The notes: generated from the letters alone by a model not told the origin. A stretch of 64,000 bases of DNA from Distichodus sexfasciatus (GCA_032718565.1 JAVGVS010000020.1:1464968-1528967), one strand, 5' to 3'; positions 47,551-57,764 are shown, counted from the first letter of the stretch. A program made the numbers and translations.

Positions 47551-48300
47551 ATGCGATGATCCAAGAGATGTAAGACCAGGGTAATCAGGGTTATAAAAGA
47601 CTCATATCACCCAGGAAACAGGCTTTTTCATCTTCTGCCATCAGGCAGAAGGTTCCGCACCATCATGGCCAAAACAGAGAGACTCAGGAGGAGTTTCTAT
47701 CCTCAGGCCATCCGTTTCCTTAACCAGGACATGCCTTTCTAGGTCTCAGTTCTGTTATTATATGCTGCTAATACATACCTCGTTGTTACAATAACTTATA
47801 CTGTAATGTCCATGTTATTACATGCTGCTATTACATACCTCATATCGTATTGTTACGATAACTATACTGTAAATGTCCATGTTATTATATGCTGCTAATA
47901 CATACCTCTTATTGTTACGATAACTTATACTGGTTGCCACTTCATTGTCACATGCTCTACTCTGCTATGTACAATGCTGCAGCTGCACTTGGCACTTTAA
48001 AAAATCATCTCTTTGCACCTGTTCTGCCCTAGCACATTTACAATTTTTACATTCTCAGGTTTGCACATTTAACTTTATGTTCCTTATTGTATTGTATAAT
48101 ATATAGTTTTATTTTTGTCTGTTACCCCAACCTCCGTATTTAAGTTAGTTTATGTTTGTAAGTTTGTATTGCGTCTCTATCTTCCTTGTCTATTGCACAG
48201 TTAAAAGAGCGGATCAGGATACATTTCACTGCTTGTTGTACCTGTATAACTTGCACGTGACAAATAAAGAATCTTGAATCTTGAATCTTGAATCTTGAAT
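47551..48300 (+). mobile_element. 3' end of a non-LTR retrotransposon (LINE)
   Basis: One frame near 47615-47740 encodes LFHLLPSGRRFRTI and RRSFYPQAIRFLNQ before a stop. This is the usual extreme C-terminus of fish LINE ORF2 proteins. An about 550-bp 3'UTR follows, with AATAAAG near 48262 and a tail of four TTGAATC units (48270-48299). All of the reverse transcriptase is missing, as in 5'-truncated insertions. The upstream edge abuts SINE-B at 47536. Confidence 0.6.
47754..47935 (+). repeat. Three-unit minisatellite in LINE 3'UTR
   Basis: Units start at 47754, 47814 and 47881 with GTTATTATATGCTGCTAATA or close variants. The period is 60-67 bp. Confidence 0.65.
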
Positions 48301-48540
48301 GCAACTTGTGACAGTTTAAAAAAGGCAGGCAAAATTACAACAGAAAAGGTGTTAAAAGCCTGCTCTGTTTGAACAAGTGCTGTCTTTTTTAACTAGCCTT
48401 GTGTGTTTGTGCAGAACAGAATAAAGCCACCTACAAAGATCTGTTTCATTTTTACTGGTCATTTCCATTCTGTTTTATTCGTTGCTTTGGTTCTTATCTC
48501 TCTCTCTCTCTCTCTCTCTGTATGTTTATATAGTGAAGCA

Positions 48541-48779
48541 AGTTATCATTTGCCAGTGTGAACAAAGCACAGCACAGTACACAGTGCAAGACAACAAAAT
48601 GTGACCTCTGCATTTCACCCGTCCATGACCAAGCAGTGGGCAGCTGACGTTGGCAGCGCCTGGCAAGAAGTGCTTGGGGCCGGTATCTTTCTCATGAGTA
48701 CCTCAGTGGTACCTTTACTGGTCCAGGAACCTTCTGATCATAGTGTGAAAGTCCTAACTGTAACACTACCAACTGCCTC
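48541..48779 (-). mobile_element. SINE family B
   Basis: It has ACAGTGCAAGACAACAAAATG, CATTTCACCCGTCCATGACC, CATGAGTACCTCAGTGGTAC and CTAACTGTAACACTACCAAC blocks. The ORF at 48601-48996 largely reads this repeat. Confidence 0.65.
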
Positions 48780-49383
48780 GAATATATATATATATCTTCT
48801 CTCCTGCCTTCTTCTCATTCTCTTCACAGCTCGCACTTTCCCACAGCCCTCTCTGCTATCAGCATCTGTCAGTCTGGTTAATGCACTTCGAAGCGTCAAT
48901 CAGATCAAACAGCACAGAGCCTTGAAACTCGCAAACTCTTCCACAGATTCTCTTACAGATATGGAATTATGGCTGTCAGATTATTCATTTCTGTAGATAT
49001 TCTAGAAACATTTAAATCCTGTTAAACAACTTAGACAGCAAAAATCAACACACCACAAGAGCATTGCTTATCTAGGTGAAGCCAAGCACAAATATATTTG
49101 ATATTATGCACACATCACCAAGGTTTCGTGCCGCTTTGCACTCAAACGCTCGTGTTCCCGAAGCCACACTACGCATACATATGAAAAAAAAAAAAACACG
49201 AGCAGGTGTGTATAGATGTATGCGTGCAGCGGCTCAGCGCTGAAGCTGATACAGTGTGTGAGTGCGTGTGTGTGAGAGAGCTCACTTCGGCATCCTGTCC
49301 TATGCTAGTGCTTCTACCCATCTGTCTGGCACATAGAAACCTCTGTCTGAACCACAGGAAATGAACAGGGAGAACAGGGCAAT

Positions 49384-49710
49384 CACACACACACACACAC
49401 ACACGCACACACACACACACAGTCTATGTATTACTATCTTTGTAAGGTCCTTTCATAGACTCCCATAATAACTAAAGTACATAATTTTACACCTAATCCT
49501 AACCCTAATCTTAACCTCAGTAACCAAAAGCACATCTTTTACCTCTTTTAGTTTCTCAAATAAAACATGCACATTTTCTATAAAGTCATTTTTCCTCATG
49601 GGGACCTCTCAAAGCCCAAAAAAACAGATAAAGTGATTTTAGGGGACAAAAGGTCCCCACAATGCGATAAATACATGGCCACAGAAACACACACACACAC
49701 AAACACACAC
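49384..49710 (+). repeat. Family D repeat inside CA microsatellite
   Basis: Same structure as 31668-31990, with only scattered differences and a small deletion in the GGGGACC region. CA tracts lie at both ends (49386-49421 and 49686-49712). Confidence 0.6.
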
Positions 49711-49944
49711 ACGCCTATACGCACACTAGAACTCTCATGCTCTACATAGCAGACGTGTTCGCAGCTAAAGCGATCAGACACGCAAACACGAATATACATC
49801 CTGCACTCTCGATACGCATTTAGTCGGCCGTATTTATCACGCTCACAAATGCAAAACTGCAAATCCAGTCACACACTCAGTTCTCAGAAGAACTGAAATT
49901 CAAACACATAAGAAAAGGGTTTAAGGAAGTCGATAGAGAACATG

Positions 49945-50545
49945 CATCGACTTTATTTTTTATCACTTTATCTTGAGAGCACATCTTGTTTTTCTTGCAG
50001 TCTCAAGACAAGATTTATTTTCACCCATTATCTTGTGACAAGTATACTTTCTTGACGAACACTATTAGGCAAATTCATTTAATTTTGCTTTGGTAATGTT
50101 TGCCCCATGATCAGAAGGTCACTGGTTCTCATGATGAAGGTACCGTCCCCATGCTACTGTTCCCCAGGCATTGCTAAAAAAAGCTGCCCACTGCTGCTTC
50201 ACGGATGGCTCAAATGCAGATGTCACATTTTCTTGTGGTACAGTGTGTGCTGTGGTGTGGTATGATGTGTTCACATTGAAAAATAATCACTCATTTAACC
50301 ACTGGAAATGGGAACATTCACAGTTTTACCATTGAGGAAATCAAAATAGTAAATTCTTGCTAAATACGTAAGTTGATAAATGAATAAGTTCTTGAGAAAA
50401 TTACTTTTGTTATGTCAAGATCACCAGATAAGTTTGTTGTGATCTCGAGAAAATGACTTTCGTTATGTCAAGATCGTGAGAAAAAAAAGTTTTGTTATCT
50501 CACGATGAAAAGAAAAAAAGACAAGATTTTGAGAAGAAAATTAAT
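49945..50545. repeat. Inverted and tandem ATCTTGAGA-type repeat, split by SINE-B
   Basis: Left part: TTATCTTGAGAGC, GTCTCAAGACAAG, TTATCTTGTGACAAG. Right part: TTATGTCAAGATC (twice), ATCTCGAGAAAATGAC, TTATCTCACGATG. The SINE-B copy at 50099-50297 lies between. Confidence 0.5.
50099..50297 (+). mobile_element. SINE family B inside an inverted AT-rich repeat
   Basis: GCCCCATGATCAGAAGGTC, AGCTGCCCACTGCTGCTTC and GGTACAGTGTGTGCTGTGG are family B blocks. The TTATCTTGAGA-type repeat lies on both sides (49945-50055 and 50390-50545). Confidence 0.6.
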
Positions 50546-52639
50546 GTTGACATGTATCCTTTATCAACTTCCATCTTTCCTGCACAAACCTTTACAAATT
50601 TTCCCAAACAGTAAATAACACAATCAAACTTTACTCAATTAGCAGGCATCAAGCCTACGCGGAAGAATATGAAAAATAATGTAAAAAGAACAGAAGCAAG
50701 CATCAGAGACATCTCTGACACAGTAACCGTTCTCCAGAAACGCCAACAACCCGTGTTAGTTTCACACAAGAAAAGACGCCAACGAAACCGAGAAAAACCA
50801 ATCACGTTCTAGGCTACACACAAGTGCACGCGCCAAAAAAGGTTCTGCGGAATCAGTTGGGGAAAGGACAATAAGGAGAAATATGCAAGCTATCGAAAGT
50901 CTGTGGCTAGTTTGGTGCCACGCTGCAGAAAAGGAGAAAAAAAGTTTTTGCTGCAGGTGATATATACGTTTGAAGTGGAGTTTGTAGGTGTTGGCGGTGG
51001 ATATCTGGCTTTTTTGGTTTTCTTTGGACTGCTCGTTGGCTGAGATCTGGTCTGATCTGGTCTGGGTTTTTGGGGGAAACGGCATGACGCTGAGCGTTGA
51101 GGTTGAACCCGTGGCTTTCTTGAGCTCCCATCCGAGTGCCATGTTTGCTTGTGGAGCGCTGAAAACCCTCATAACCCCACATTAGAGCGCCTCGGCTCGC
51201 TAACGCTCACATACACAAACACACACACACACACACGACCTCAAAAGCAAAGATGGTATCACCTTCTGGGAGGCCATTTTGTTCCCCAAGAAGAAAACTG
51301 GCACCGTTTGCATTAGTAAAAAAAAGTGTATGTGTAGCATGTGTGTATGTGAGCAGCGATGAAGCTGCAGACTTATTGTAAACGTAGGCGTTCAAAACAG
51401 GGTTCGTGCACCTTTAAGCATCACTATGAGTCATTATTTTTCAATAATTGCAGGATTTCATATTAAAAAGTGTTAAGTGTAGTGTAAGACAAGGCAATTA
51501 TAATAAATATTTCAGTATATTCAGTATAATATTTCAAGCATCAAAAGTTAATGTAAAACTAATATTTCTGATGCTCATTTTAAAATATTTACTATTATGT
51601 TCACTTCAAGACACAAAGATATCCTGGGACTACACAGCTTCAAACTTCCTGCAATTTCCAGATTACATTTAAAAAGATGTATCTATTTAAACAGAGGTCT
51701 GTGTTTTTATCTGTTTAAGTGTGTATTGCAATAAATAGCTTGTAGTTTGCCGTGTTTATTGGCACTTTAAGCAGAAATTGTCTGTGTGTGTATGCAATGC
51801 TCAAGTATTATTGTGAAATTGTCAAAATTGTCAAAACAGCATTTTAAATGTGAATATTTTTAATAAATCCTTTTAATAAAATATTTATAGTTTAAAGGTG
51901 TGCAGTCACATGATATCTTGGTGCCTTGAGGTGAACATTCTAATAAATATTTTCAAAAATTGGTGCATAACGACGATGTGAATGCGTACATGATGTCGTG
52001 AGAGAAACACACAGCGAGTGTGAGAAAGAGGAAGGAGGATGGTTTTGGGTAAAGCTCTGTGGAAAGGGGAGGGACTAATGTGGCTCTTCACACACTAAGG
52101 TAGTAAACACGTCTGTCTGTCTGTGTGTCTCTCTCTTTCTTGGCTTTACCCCAGATGTACTCTAAACTGACAAAATATTCTGTACTTTAATAAATTTGTG
52201 CAAACGTGCCTCTTACACAAAATTTTGTTTCTCATTAAACTTGAAATAGTCCTTAATTATTTGTTAATTCACGGGTAAAGCTATACTTAATACCAGTAGT
52301 GTTTTTAGCCTTTATGGTACTCTAAGTGAATTCCTATTTTGGCGCCAAAAGCAAATTTTTAGATGATTATTGTAACTGTTTCGTGCCAAATTAAAGGTCC
52401 ACAACTACGGTGCAAAGGTCATTATTCTAATTACTCTAATATCATTGCTAATACCACAATTAGAAATACAGGTTAAGGGGAAAAAGGTTTATATCACAAT
52501 AACTAACCATGTGAAGAGGACCTACAGCAAAAAAAGTCAGTTTTGAAGCAAAATGTTTGAAAAACAAAGCCACAGACTACCTGTGAAGGAAAGAGGATAC
52601 AGTGCTTTTTTGGACGTGTGACAGGCAGAGGCTCACGTA
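50546..52639. other. Unique intergenic DNA
   Basis: 50640-51190 is complex and moderately CpG-containing, with no plausible gene. The rest is AT-rich. Confidence 0.4.
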
Positions 52640-53580
52640 TGTTATCGCTCACCAACACACGTGTAGACGGCCACTTCCCCGCCAAGAGGGCCAGGGCGAA
52701 AATAGAGGCAGCGAAAAATAGTGAAAAACTCCGAGCAGCGACCTAGTTCTGCCGAGGTGGTCTAAACACAAATTTTGCATCACAGGCGATGTTAATTTTT
52801 TCACCGCTTTTTCTCAAAGCGGTGAAACCGCATAGCCTGGCTAAAAACATGCTTCTTTTCTAGAATTTTCTGAAAGCATTCATTATCGGAACTAAAACGG
52901 AAAAGAAACATTGTGAAATATGGATGTTGCTCACATTTTTTGCCATTATTTTGTCATTAGCACCATTAACACCAGCTTAGCCAGACTGAGGTTTTCTATA
53001 TTTTTTTCCTCGGTCCAGAAAGTGTCAAGCGAGGACGGCCACCGCGTCCCTCCACCAAGTGCTTTGCTGCATTCCCTTCTTTATGAGCTACACATGGGGA
53101 ACCCTGCAATTTTTACGCCACAAAATAAGCCCCTACGCAGCTGCGCTAGCAACCACATGCGCTAGCCGCCGCCCGGTTGGGCCCCGCCCGTGGGGTGGAG
53201 GGTCATTGGCAGCCCCGGCCCAAAAACACTGGAGTTATATTAAGCTTAAATACAGGGGCTTGATAAACAAGGGCGAAAAAAAACAACTTTTTTCCCTAAC
53301 TCCAGTGTCGCTTTTGACCGTTTCGATTGCGGTTGGCGAATGCCGCTGCTAAGAAACGGCCGTCAAAAACACAGAACAGATGGTGTTTTTACTTGTGGGA
53401 AGTGGAAAGGGAAAAAAACGGGATGGCCCCTAACTTGACATGGGATTCGTATGGTCATAAACACCAGAAATTACGTATGTGTCCAACCTGGCCTCATAAA
53501 GGAAGTGACTCTACTTGTATTTTAAAGGAGAAAGATGGAAACGTCTTACGATCAAGTTTACGGTACAAGCTAAAATAAGT
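52640..53580. promoter_or_regulatory. CpG-rich upstream block of runx3
   Basis: Unique, CpG-rich at 53030-53220 (CCGCCGCCCGGTTGGGCC, CCCGCCCG), 3.5-4.4 kb before the runx3 start. It contains an inverted repeat ACACTGGAGTTA/TAACTCCAGTGT (about 53227 and 53297). It could be a distal regulatory element or an old repeat. Confidence 0.25.
53142..53166 (+). promoter_or_regulatory. RUNX consensus framed by two copies of a 9-bp motif
   Basis: TGCGCTAGC occurs at 53142-53150 and again at 53158-53166. Between them, 53151-53157 is exactly AACCACA, a perfect RUNX site. The block sits in a CpG-rich stretch (53030-53220) about 3.9 kb upstream of the runx3 start codon. It could be a regulatory site or a small 16-bp tandem duplication; sequence alone cannot tell. 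Confidence 0.3.
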
Positions 53581-53822
53581 AACTTTCTTAGTCATGCCAT
53601 ATGTAAAAAGTAAAAAAGGACAATTAGCCACGTTACTTACTATTTCAACAACCAGGTGTTTCTAATTATTGCTTTAAGAGTATCATACAGCACAAATATT
53701 AAGCATCACTGGATGAAATTGCTTGGATGTAGCTAATTTTTCTCTGTGGCTTTAAGTTCAGCTAATTACTGTACTGAAACATCAATTGAAAGTAACTAAA
53801 GTTAAATTAACTTAAATAGGGT
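53575..53822 (+). mobile_element. hAT-like MITE, family G fragment
   Basis: It has CATCACTGGATGAAATTGCTTGG and GTAGCTAATTTTTCTCTGTGG, which parallel GTATTACTGGATGAATTAGC in the copy at 27845-28278. The ends are decayed. Confidence 0.3.
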
Positions 53823-54427
53823 CACGGATCGCCCCAGACTTTTGGCTTGGCAGCCACCAGGAGCCACTATAATTACGTTTTCTTTTTGATAATTTGATTG
53901 TTGGTTCAATTCTTCCCCCTCGTTTTGCTAAACTGAATTCTCTGCTTTCACCTGTGCTCTGTTTAGTCCTGTTTGCTCATTGATTTGCTCGTTGTGTTTT
54001 GTCATGCCGCTTGTTTAGTTCTGATTATATATAAGGTCCTGCTTTTGTTCCTTTTCTTTGTCGATCCACCGTTACATTAACTTTAATCAAGCGTGTACTC
54101 CGTTGATTTCATAAAAAAGAGAGTGAATTTGTTTTGTCCATTTTTTTGTTTTGAATATGAAGGTCAGAAGGCCAATTGTGCCATCATTCCTTCCGCCACG
54201 CTGGCCATAGTGACAGCTAGCTAATCAGGCTTGTAACTTGAATACTTAGGATTTAAAAGTGACTTCTTCAACACCTGCTTATTGGGATTTTGGAAGGGTT
54301 TGTTTTTACCATGCTAGTAATTATTTAATCGTAACCTTCCATGATCAAAATGTAGGCAACACAAGAAAATTGCAACTTGGATGGTAGACTTTTTAGACTA
54401 TTCTAGTTGCTTGCTGCTGGTAAAAGT

Positions 54428-54606
54428 GGCGTTGGTGCAGGTTGAATGACCATATGATTGGGGGTTTGAACCCCAGGGACCATCACTGGGCGCCTGAACA
54501 AGACTTTTAATGCCAAGTTGCTCTACAGAGATTGTGATTGTAATTAGGGAATTGATTTGGGAATGCTCTGGATAAAAATGTCTACTAAATGCCATAAATG
54601 TAAATG
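54428..54606 (+). mobile_element. SINE family C
   Basis: It has GGGGGTTTGAACCCCAGGG (B box), CCTGAACAAGACTTTTAATG and the tail CTCTGGATAAAAATGTCTAC. Confidence 0.6.
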
Positions 54607-54713
54607 TTAGAGGTGTTGATGGGTCCAACAGTGGGCACCATGCGGTGGTTCTGCGTAGATTCCAGTTCCCCAGCGCAGTCATGAGGACAGTGTGGTGGAA
54701 AAATGTTGTCCTT

Positions 54714-54838
54714 CAGTGAGACGCCATTTCACCATTTACAGATTCAGCTTTTACCTAAGAACAAACGTAAAAAAGTAAGCATTGGTGAACGTCCGAATCT
54801 TTGTGAAAAAATTCCTTTTGGCTTTTAAGAACCCAAGT
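54714..54838 (+). mobile_element. MITE, family E fragment
   Basis: CATTGGTGAACGTCCGAATC and TTTGTGAAAAAATTCC match the 3' half of family E. Confidence 0.4.
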
Positions 54839-54839
54839 T

Positions 54840-55010
54840 TCTGTGGTGCGGTGGTCTTAGTGACCAAAACCAAAACGATTGGGGGGTTTGAATCCCAAGA
54901 ACCACAGCTGGACCCCTGAACAAGGCCCTTAAACCAAAGTTGCCCCAGTTTGTCTGTCCTTGTAATTAGAGATAACAGCTTCGGCTAAATGCTGTAAATG
55001 TAAATGAAAT
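54840..55010 (+). mobile_element. SINE family C
   Basis: It has GGGGGGTTTGAATCCCAAG, CCCTGAACAAGGCCCTTAAAC and a tail GGCTAAATGCTGTAAATG. It lies 230 bp from a second copy in the same direction, with an E-type fragment between. Confidence 0.6.
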
Positions 55011-55211
55011 GAAAAGTTACGTATTAATTTATACATACTAGTGCACACATCATCACCGCACAGAGAAATAAAACAGGAACAAAGCTGAGATTTTCTCAAG
55101 TACAGCTTCGTTACTGAATTCTGGGGTGAAGGTCAGCACACTGCGGTACTGCAGTCAACCAAATAGTTAAAACCTCTCAATGGAAAGTAAGATCAGAGAT
55201 TTTTGAGGAGG

Positions 55212-55246
55212 TGTGTGTGAGAGTGTGTGTATATATATATATATAC

Positions 55247-55279
<33 letters not shown>
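55212..55279 (+). repeat. Compound TG/TA microsatellite
   Basis: (TG)n, then (TA)n, then (TG)n, about 1.8 kb upstream of the runx3 start codon. Alternating purine-pyrimidine DNA of this kind can adopt Z-form. Confidence 0.9.
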
Positions 55280-55883
55280 AATGAAAGAGGTTAGGCTGAG
55301 ACACTCTTGATAAGCCCTAAAGCCACTATGTGACCTCGGCCATTGGCCACATTTGCTGGGAGCGTGTCATTTACATAGCAGTAAATACACACACAAATGC
55401 AGATACACACATACAAACACACACTCAAAACCCATTTTGGGGATTGTGTCGTCCCAAGTGCTCATTATCAGGGCAGCAAAGGTGCTAAGTAGTGTGTCCA
55501 ACTTTAACTCTCTTTCTCTCTGTCTCTCTCTCTTAACTGTCTATCAGACAGGCACAAAAAGACAAGCTCCCAGCCATACACAAGCACATGAAAAATATAT
55601 GTTTGGTGAGAACTGTCTCATTGTTTCTAAACCACATGTACACCGGGTCAGCTGAGTGGCCAGACAGCAGCTCATGTCTGCTGTCCAGTGGCTAGACATG
55701 ACCAGAGTCTAAGACTCTTCTTGTCCCCGGACTTTATGGAGAATTGGGGACAAGAAAATAAAAAGTCAGATAGATACATACACACAGCGCAAAGAAAGGA
55801 GAAGTTAAGAATTTGTGAACAGAGCTGACTATTGAAAACCAAACCATGTATTGTTTCTGCTTTTTCAATTAAAAAACTGAATC

Positions 55884-55896
55884 ACCACATTGTGGT
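55884..55896. promoter_or_regulatory. Inverted pair of RUNX-core motifs
   Basis: ACCACA at 55884-55889 and TGTGGT at 55891-55896 form a palindrome with one central base. The right half extends to TGTGGTC, which fits the RUNX consensus YGYGGTY. It lies about 1.2 kb 5' of the runx3 start codon. RUNX genes are known to bind their own P1 promoters, so autoregulation is possible but unproven. Confidence 0.35.
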
Positions 55897-56339
55897 CCAC
55901 TACAGAAAGAGAGAGAGGCGGATGAAGAAAGAGAGAGAGATACGGAGAAAGAGGTAGAGAGGGCGTGGCTTCTACTAACAAGGCTAAGATTCTGATACTA
56001 TCAAGTGGTAAGTGAGGGTGGAGGGTTGGTTTTAACAGGCCCCAAAACCACCAGCGTTCACAAACACACTCCACTCTCCTCACACACACTTTCCTTTCTC
56101 CCTCTCTCTACTCTGCTGTGTTTCATCGCATCTCTTTGTTTGGTTTGAACCAGCTTGTGGGCGTTTCCGCGTCCATGCGGAAGCTTCTTTGGTTTTGAAG
56201 GCCAGAAGTGAGAGGAGCTGAGTAGAAGAGAAGGAGGAGAAGGAGGAGGAGGAAGGGAAAAAGAAAAGTCGCTCAAAAGCATTCACCAATCAGAGAGGAC
56301 CAAAAGAAACACTGCATCTGTGGAGTCGAGAGAGAACAG

Positions 56340-56570
56340 AAAGAGAAGATCATACTAGGGAGCAAACGAGTGGGAGGGGAAGACGTCTGGTGACGCTGCA
56401 CGTCACGTGACCCAGCTATCCGCCAATTGGAGGGTGGGATCGGCGAGCGGCTGAGGCGCCGCGGGAGCCGTGACCTCGCGCGCCTCAGACGAAAACCTGA
56501 CAGGCCGCCTCCACCTCCTCCATCACCACGGCGAAGAGCGACAGACACCTGAACCTCGGCCTGTCTCACT
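56340..56570 (+). promoter_or_regulatory. runx3: CpG-rich putative runx3 P1 core promoter
   Basis: This stretch has many CpG dinucleotides in otherwise CpG-poor DNA. It holds a perfect E-box palindrome GTCACGTGAC at 56402-56411, CRE-like TGACG/GACGTC motifs just before it, and a palindromic CCAATTGG at 56423-56430 (CCAAT on both strands). No TATA box is seen at the expected place, as is usual for CpG promoters. It lies about 0.5-0.7 kb 5' of the runx3 start codon. Promoter activity is inferred. Confidence 0.55.
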
Positions 56571-56708
56571 CAGACCACTCCAAAACCACCCGGTAATAGC
56601 AGAAACCACCACAAGGAGTGAGAGGAAGAGAGAGAGACACACAGAAAGAGAGAGAGAGGGAGAACAAACAAGAGAGTTCCACTTGAAGCACCTACCGCAC
56701 GGGTACAG
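56470..56708 (+). other. runx3: Probable runx3 non-coding exon 1 (5'UTR); left edge unknown
   Basis: Inferred from the consensus donor ACAG|GTAAGC at 56709, which pairs with the acceptor at 56987 to give a 279-bp 5'UTR intron. The segment is GC/CpG-rich at its left and purine-rich (GAGAGA) at 56615-56685. The transcription start cannot be read from sequence; 56470 is only a rough left limit just after the CCAAT and E-box motifs. Confidence 0.45.
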
Positions 56709-56928
56709 GTAAGCTGACTCCTGAAGTGTCACTTTTATATCTCTGTCACATTTCTTTTTCTTTTCTCTCTCTCTTTCTCTCTTTCTATCTGTCGCTTGCT
56801 CTCGCCACTGCGCATACTCTGTTCTGTTAGTGGGCTTGTGGCTAAAGATTCCTGCGGCGCTCGCAAAAGCCTCAAATTCTTGGTTGCAAACAGCCTATGT
56901 GTTCCAAGGCGCTCTTTCAGCTCCTCTC

Positions 56929-56964
<36 letters not shown>

Positions 56965-56987
56965 CTTCATTCGTTTCTGATTTCCAG

Positions 56988-57122
56988 CGGGCAGTAGCTC
57001 CTCGAGCTGGGCAGAGGACAAGTGGAGGTGGAAGTGGCAGTTCCAGCCCTCCTGGACGTGACCCATGGCTTCTAACAGCATCTTTGACTCCTTCACCAGC
57101 TACTCCACCACTTTGCTGAGAG
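56988..57122 (+). other. runx3: runx3 P1 exon 2 (5'UTR end plus start codon)
   Basis: Probable exon extent. A long CT tract (about 56935-56960) and TTTCTGATTTCCAG ending at 56987 form a strong splice acceptor. The donor is AG|GTAAGT at 57123. The exon would hold 77 bases of 5'UTR and 58 coding bases. A non-coding exon ahead of the exon with the start codon is also how the RUNX1 P1 transcript is built, as I recall. If the transcript starts within this region instead, this acceptor is not used. No cDNA was available. Confidence 0.6.
57065..57122 (+). CDS. runx3: Runx3 first coding exon (distal P1 isoform N-terminus), partial gene
   Basis: Runx3 is a Runt-domain DNA-binding transcription factor that works with CBF-beta in the nucleus. 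It acts in haematopoietic, neuronal and skeletal programmes. This exon encodes 19 residues, MASNSIFDSFTSYSTTLLR, plus the first base of codon 20. The exon ends AGAG, followed by the donor GTAAGT at 57123. The first ten residues equal the mammalian RUNX3 P1 isoform as I remember it. RUNX1 (MASDSIFESF) and RUNX2 (MASNSLFSTV) fit less well. The phase (one base, G) suits a next codon GAY for the Asp that starts the shared DPSTSRRF segment in the family. An in-frame TGA at 57059-57061 just upstream fixes the start. The Runt domain and C-terminal VWRPY lie outside the window. Reading on into the intron (open to 57289) is an artefact. The runx3 call is strong; choice of paralogue rests on only 19 residues. 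Confidence 0.86.
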
Positions 57123-57273
57123 GTAAGTGTCCCAAAAAAAACCCCATCGCCAACCGCATTGTCGGCATGCCAACCTCGAAACTGGCACTGTCTAGTGGCT
57201 TCATGCGTATACATAAACACTTACAAGTGGCCATGGAAGACATTCTGCATCTTAAAGGAGTTTGGGTCATCAT

Positions 57274-57746
57274 CAGTGTTGGGGAATAACTAACTACAAG
57301 TAGTGATGCTACTAACTTAACAACTTTTTTCGGTAGCTTATCAGGAGCGAAGATACTTTTAAAATGCTGTAGCTTTAAAAGTAATTTTTGTTTTACAAAT
57401 TGCAATGTTAGGTGGCAAAATGTTTTTAAAAACATCTCTCTTTACAAATACATGTATTTAAGACTACCCGCTGTTTAAGACTGGTGTCAAATTGGCAGAA
57501 CTGGCATCTGCTAGGCTAATTGCATCACTGCGCGCACTTGGCAGCTGCAAGATGGAGTTGGAGGAACGAGTGCATCCTCATCGATGATAGAAGCGAGACT
57601 CTGCGGCTGTAAAATAGTTTTAATGTAGTTTGTTCCTTTATTTTTCTGTAGTCTGTTGTTGACTGTAGCTTAGTTAAGTATTTAACTAATGTTAAGTATT
57701 TTGTAGCTTGTAAAGGTAATGTTTTAAAGTAGCTTCCCCAACACTG
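57274..57746 (+). mobile_element. hAT-like MITE, family G, near full length
   Basis: It begins CAGTGTTGGGGAA and ends TTCCCCAACACTG, a perfect short terminal inverted repeat, and spans 473 bp. The inside holds subterminal GTAGCTTA-like motifs and the block GGCAGCTGCAAGATGGAGTT, shared with the other family G copies. There is no transposase. The flanks (GTCATCAT and ATCATCTG) are not a clean 8-bp duplication. It lies only about 150 bp inside runx3 intron 1. Confidence 0.65.
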
Positions 57747-57764
57747 ATCATCTGGCACACACAC

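Noticed and set aside
57065..57122. Assignment to runx1 or runx2
   Set aside because: RUNX1 P1 starts MASDSIFESF and RUNX2 MASNSLFSTV, while this exon has MASNSIFDSF as in RUNX3. Not fully excluded without the downstream exons.
57065..57289. 74-codon ORF starting at the runx3 ATG
   Set aside because: Only the first 58 bases are exon; the rest reads through a consensus donor into intron.
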